Below are positions 63,963-64,000 of a stretch of DNA of 64,000 bases, one piece after another; position 1 is the stretch's first letter; every line of letters begins with the position of its first letter. The DNA is from Streptococcus ratti FA-1 = DSM 20564 (GTDB taxonomy: Bacteria; Bacillota; Bacilli; Lactobacillales; Streptococcaceae), in contig NZ_AJTZ01000005.1 in assembly GCF_000286075.1 (NCBI RefSeq), forward strand, positions 868,001-932,000, given 5' to 3'. The translations under genes were made by a program, and so were the position numbers. The notes beneath the pieces are model-generated. The model made no database searches. It saw only the letters and a program-made list of their open reading frames with translations, and had not been told where the DNA came from.

Positions 63963-64000
63963 TTAGCGTACTTCTGCCCCCAGCCGTTCGGTCAGAGACT
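63963..64000 (-). CDS. Probable 3' end of a minus-strand gene
   Basis: Minus-strand frame SLTERLGAEVR followed by TAA, about 37 bases before the strong hairpin. Only 11 codons are visible, so no product can be named; the terminator position is the main support. Confidence 0.35.
   Translation of the reverse strand, partial: SLTERLGAEVR

Overview
The window looks like chromosome from a low-GC Gram-positive coccus, most likely a mutans-group Streptococcus. This rests on the protein families (dTDP-rhamnose genes for wall polysaccharide, RexAB, Rgg regulator, LPXTG-like wall protein, tagatose-6-phosphate lac operon) and on the gene order rmlABC / Nif3-trmK-dnaD-metA-apt-recJ-rnz-hflX-miaA / lac / rexAB, which as far as I recall matches S. 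mutans. Species was not determined. No rRNA or tRNA was seen.

Layout. 1-0.9 kb: end of a TIM-barrel sugar-phosphate isomerase-like gene and a small hypothetical gene. 1.0-4.4 kb (minus): rmlA-rmlC-[nonsense-mutated nucleotidyltransferase-like gene]-hairpin-rich spacer-rmlB. 4.4-17.9 kb (minus): housekeeping genes (FAD oxidoreductase, Nif3-like, trmK, dnaD, metA, apt, recJ, SDR, rnz, hflX, miaA), broken by a complete ISAs1-family element with terminal inverted repeats and a 9-bp target duplication. 17.9-25.5 kb: a 58-aa DUF3042 protein, an Rgg-type regulator facing an MFS exporter, alanine dehydrogenase, hydrolase/GNAT/PHP genes and a MetE-like gene. metA and the MetE-like gene both carry MetR-type MET boxes.

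25.7-37.6 kb: a large lactose/galactose locus on the minus strand, lacABCD - gatABC-type PTS - lacT - lacFEG - lacX, with divergent lacR. It has a lacA promoter between LacR-like T-rich repeats. A second promoter, upstream of lacT, is overlapped by a cre-like site and followed by a RAT/terminator antitermination leader. Between lacR and rexA lies decayed DNA: fragments of galT and galE fused together and the end of an ISL3-family element. rexB-rexA (AddAB-type nuclease) follow at 38.3-45.2 kb.

45.2-58.5 kb is the most unusual part: a DinJ/YafQ toxin-antitoxin pair, then a type I-E CRISPR-Cas locus on the minus strand. The array has 36 repeats and contains, between two intact repeats, a 2,363-bp uninterrupted internal piece of an ICE-type Toprim gene. 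The cas operon (cse1, cse2, cas7, cas5, cas6e, cas1, cas2 fused to a DnaQ exonuclease domain) ends only 23 bp from the first repeat. At its upstream end cas3 is cut down to its C-terminal third and is joined to the promoter region of a divergent TetR gene. A good minus-strand promoter there may now drive the Cascade genes. The locus therefore looks like Cascade plus adaptation genes without the Cas3 nuclease.

58.5-64 kb: the TetR regulator, an IS110-family transposase region between two 111-bp direct repeats, and a secreted, wall-anchored 2',3'-cyclic nucleotide phosphodiesterase/nucleotidase. A streptococcal interspersed repeat, a strong terminator and the probable tail of a minus-strand gene end the window.
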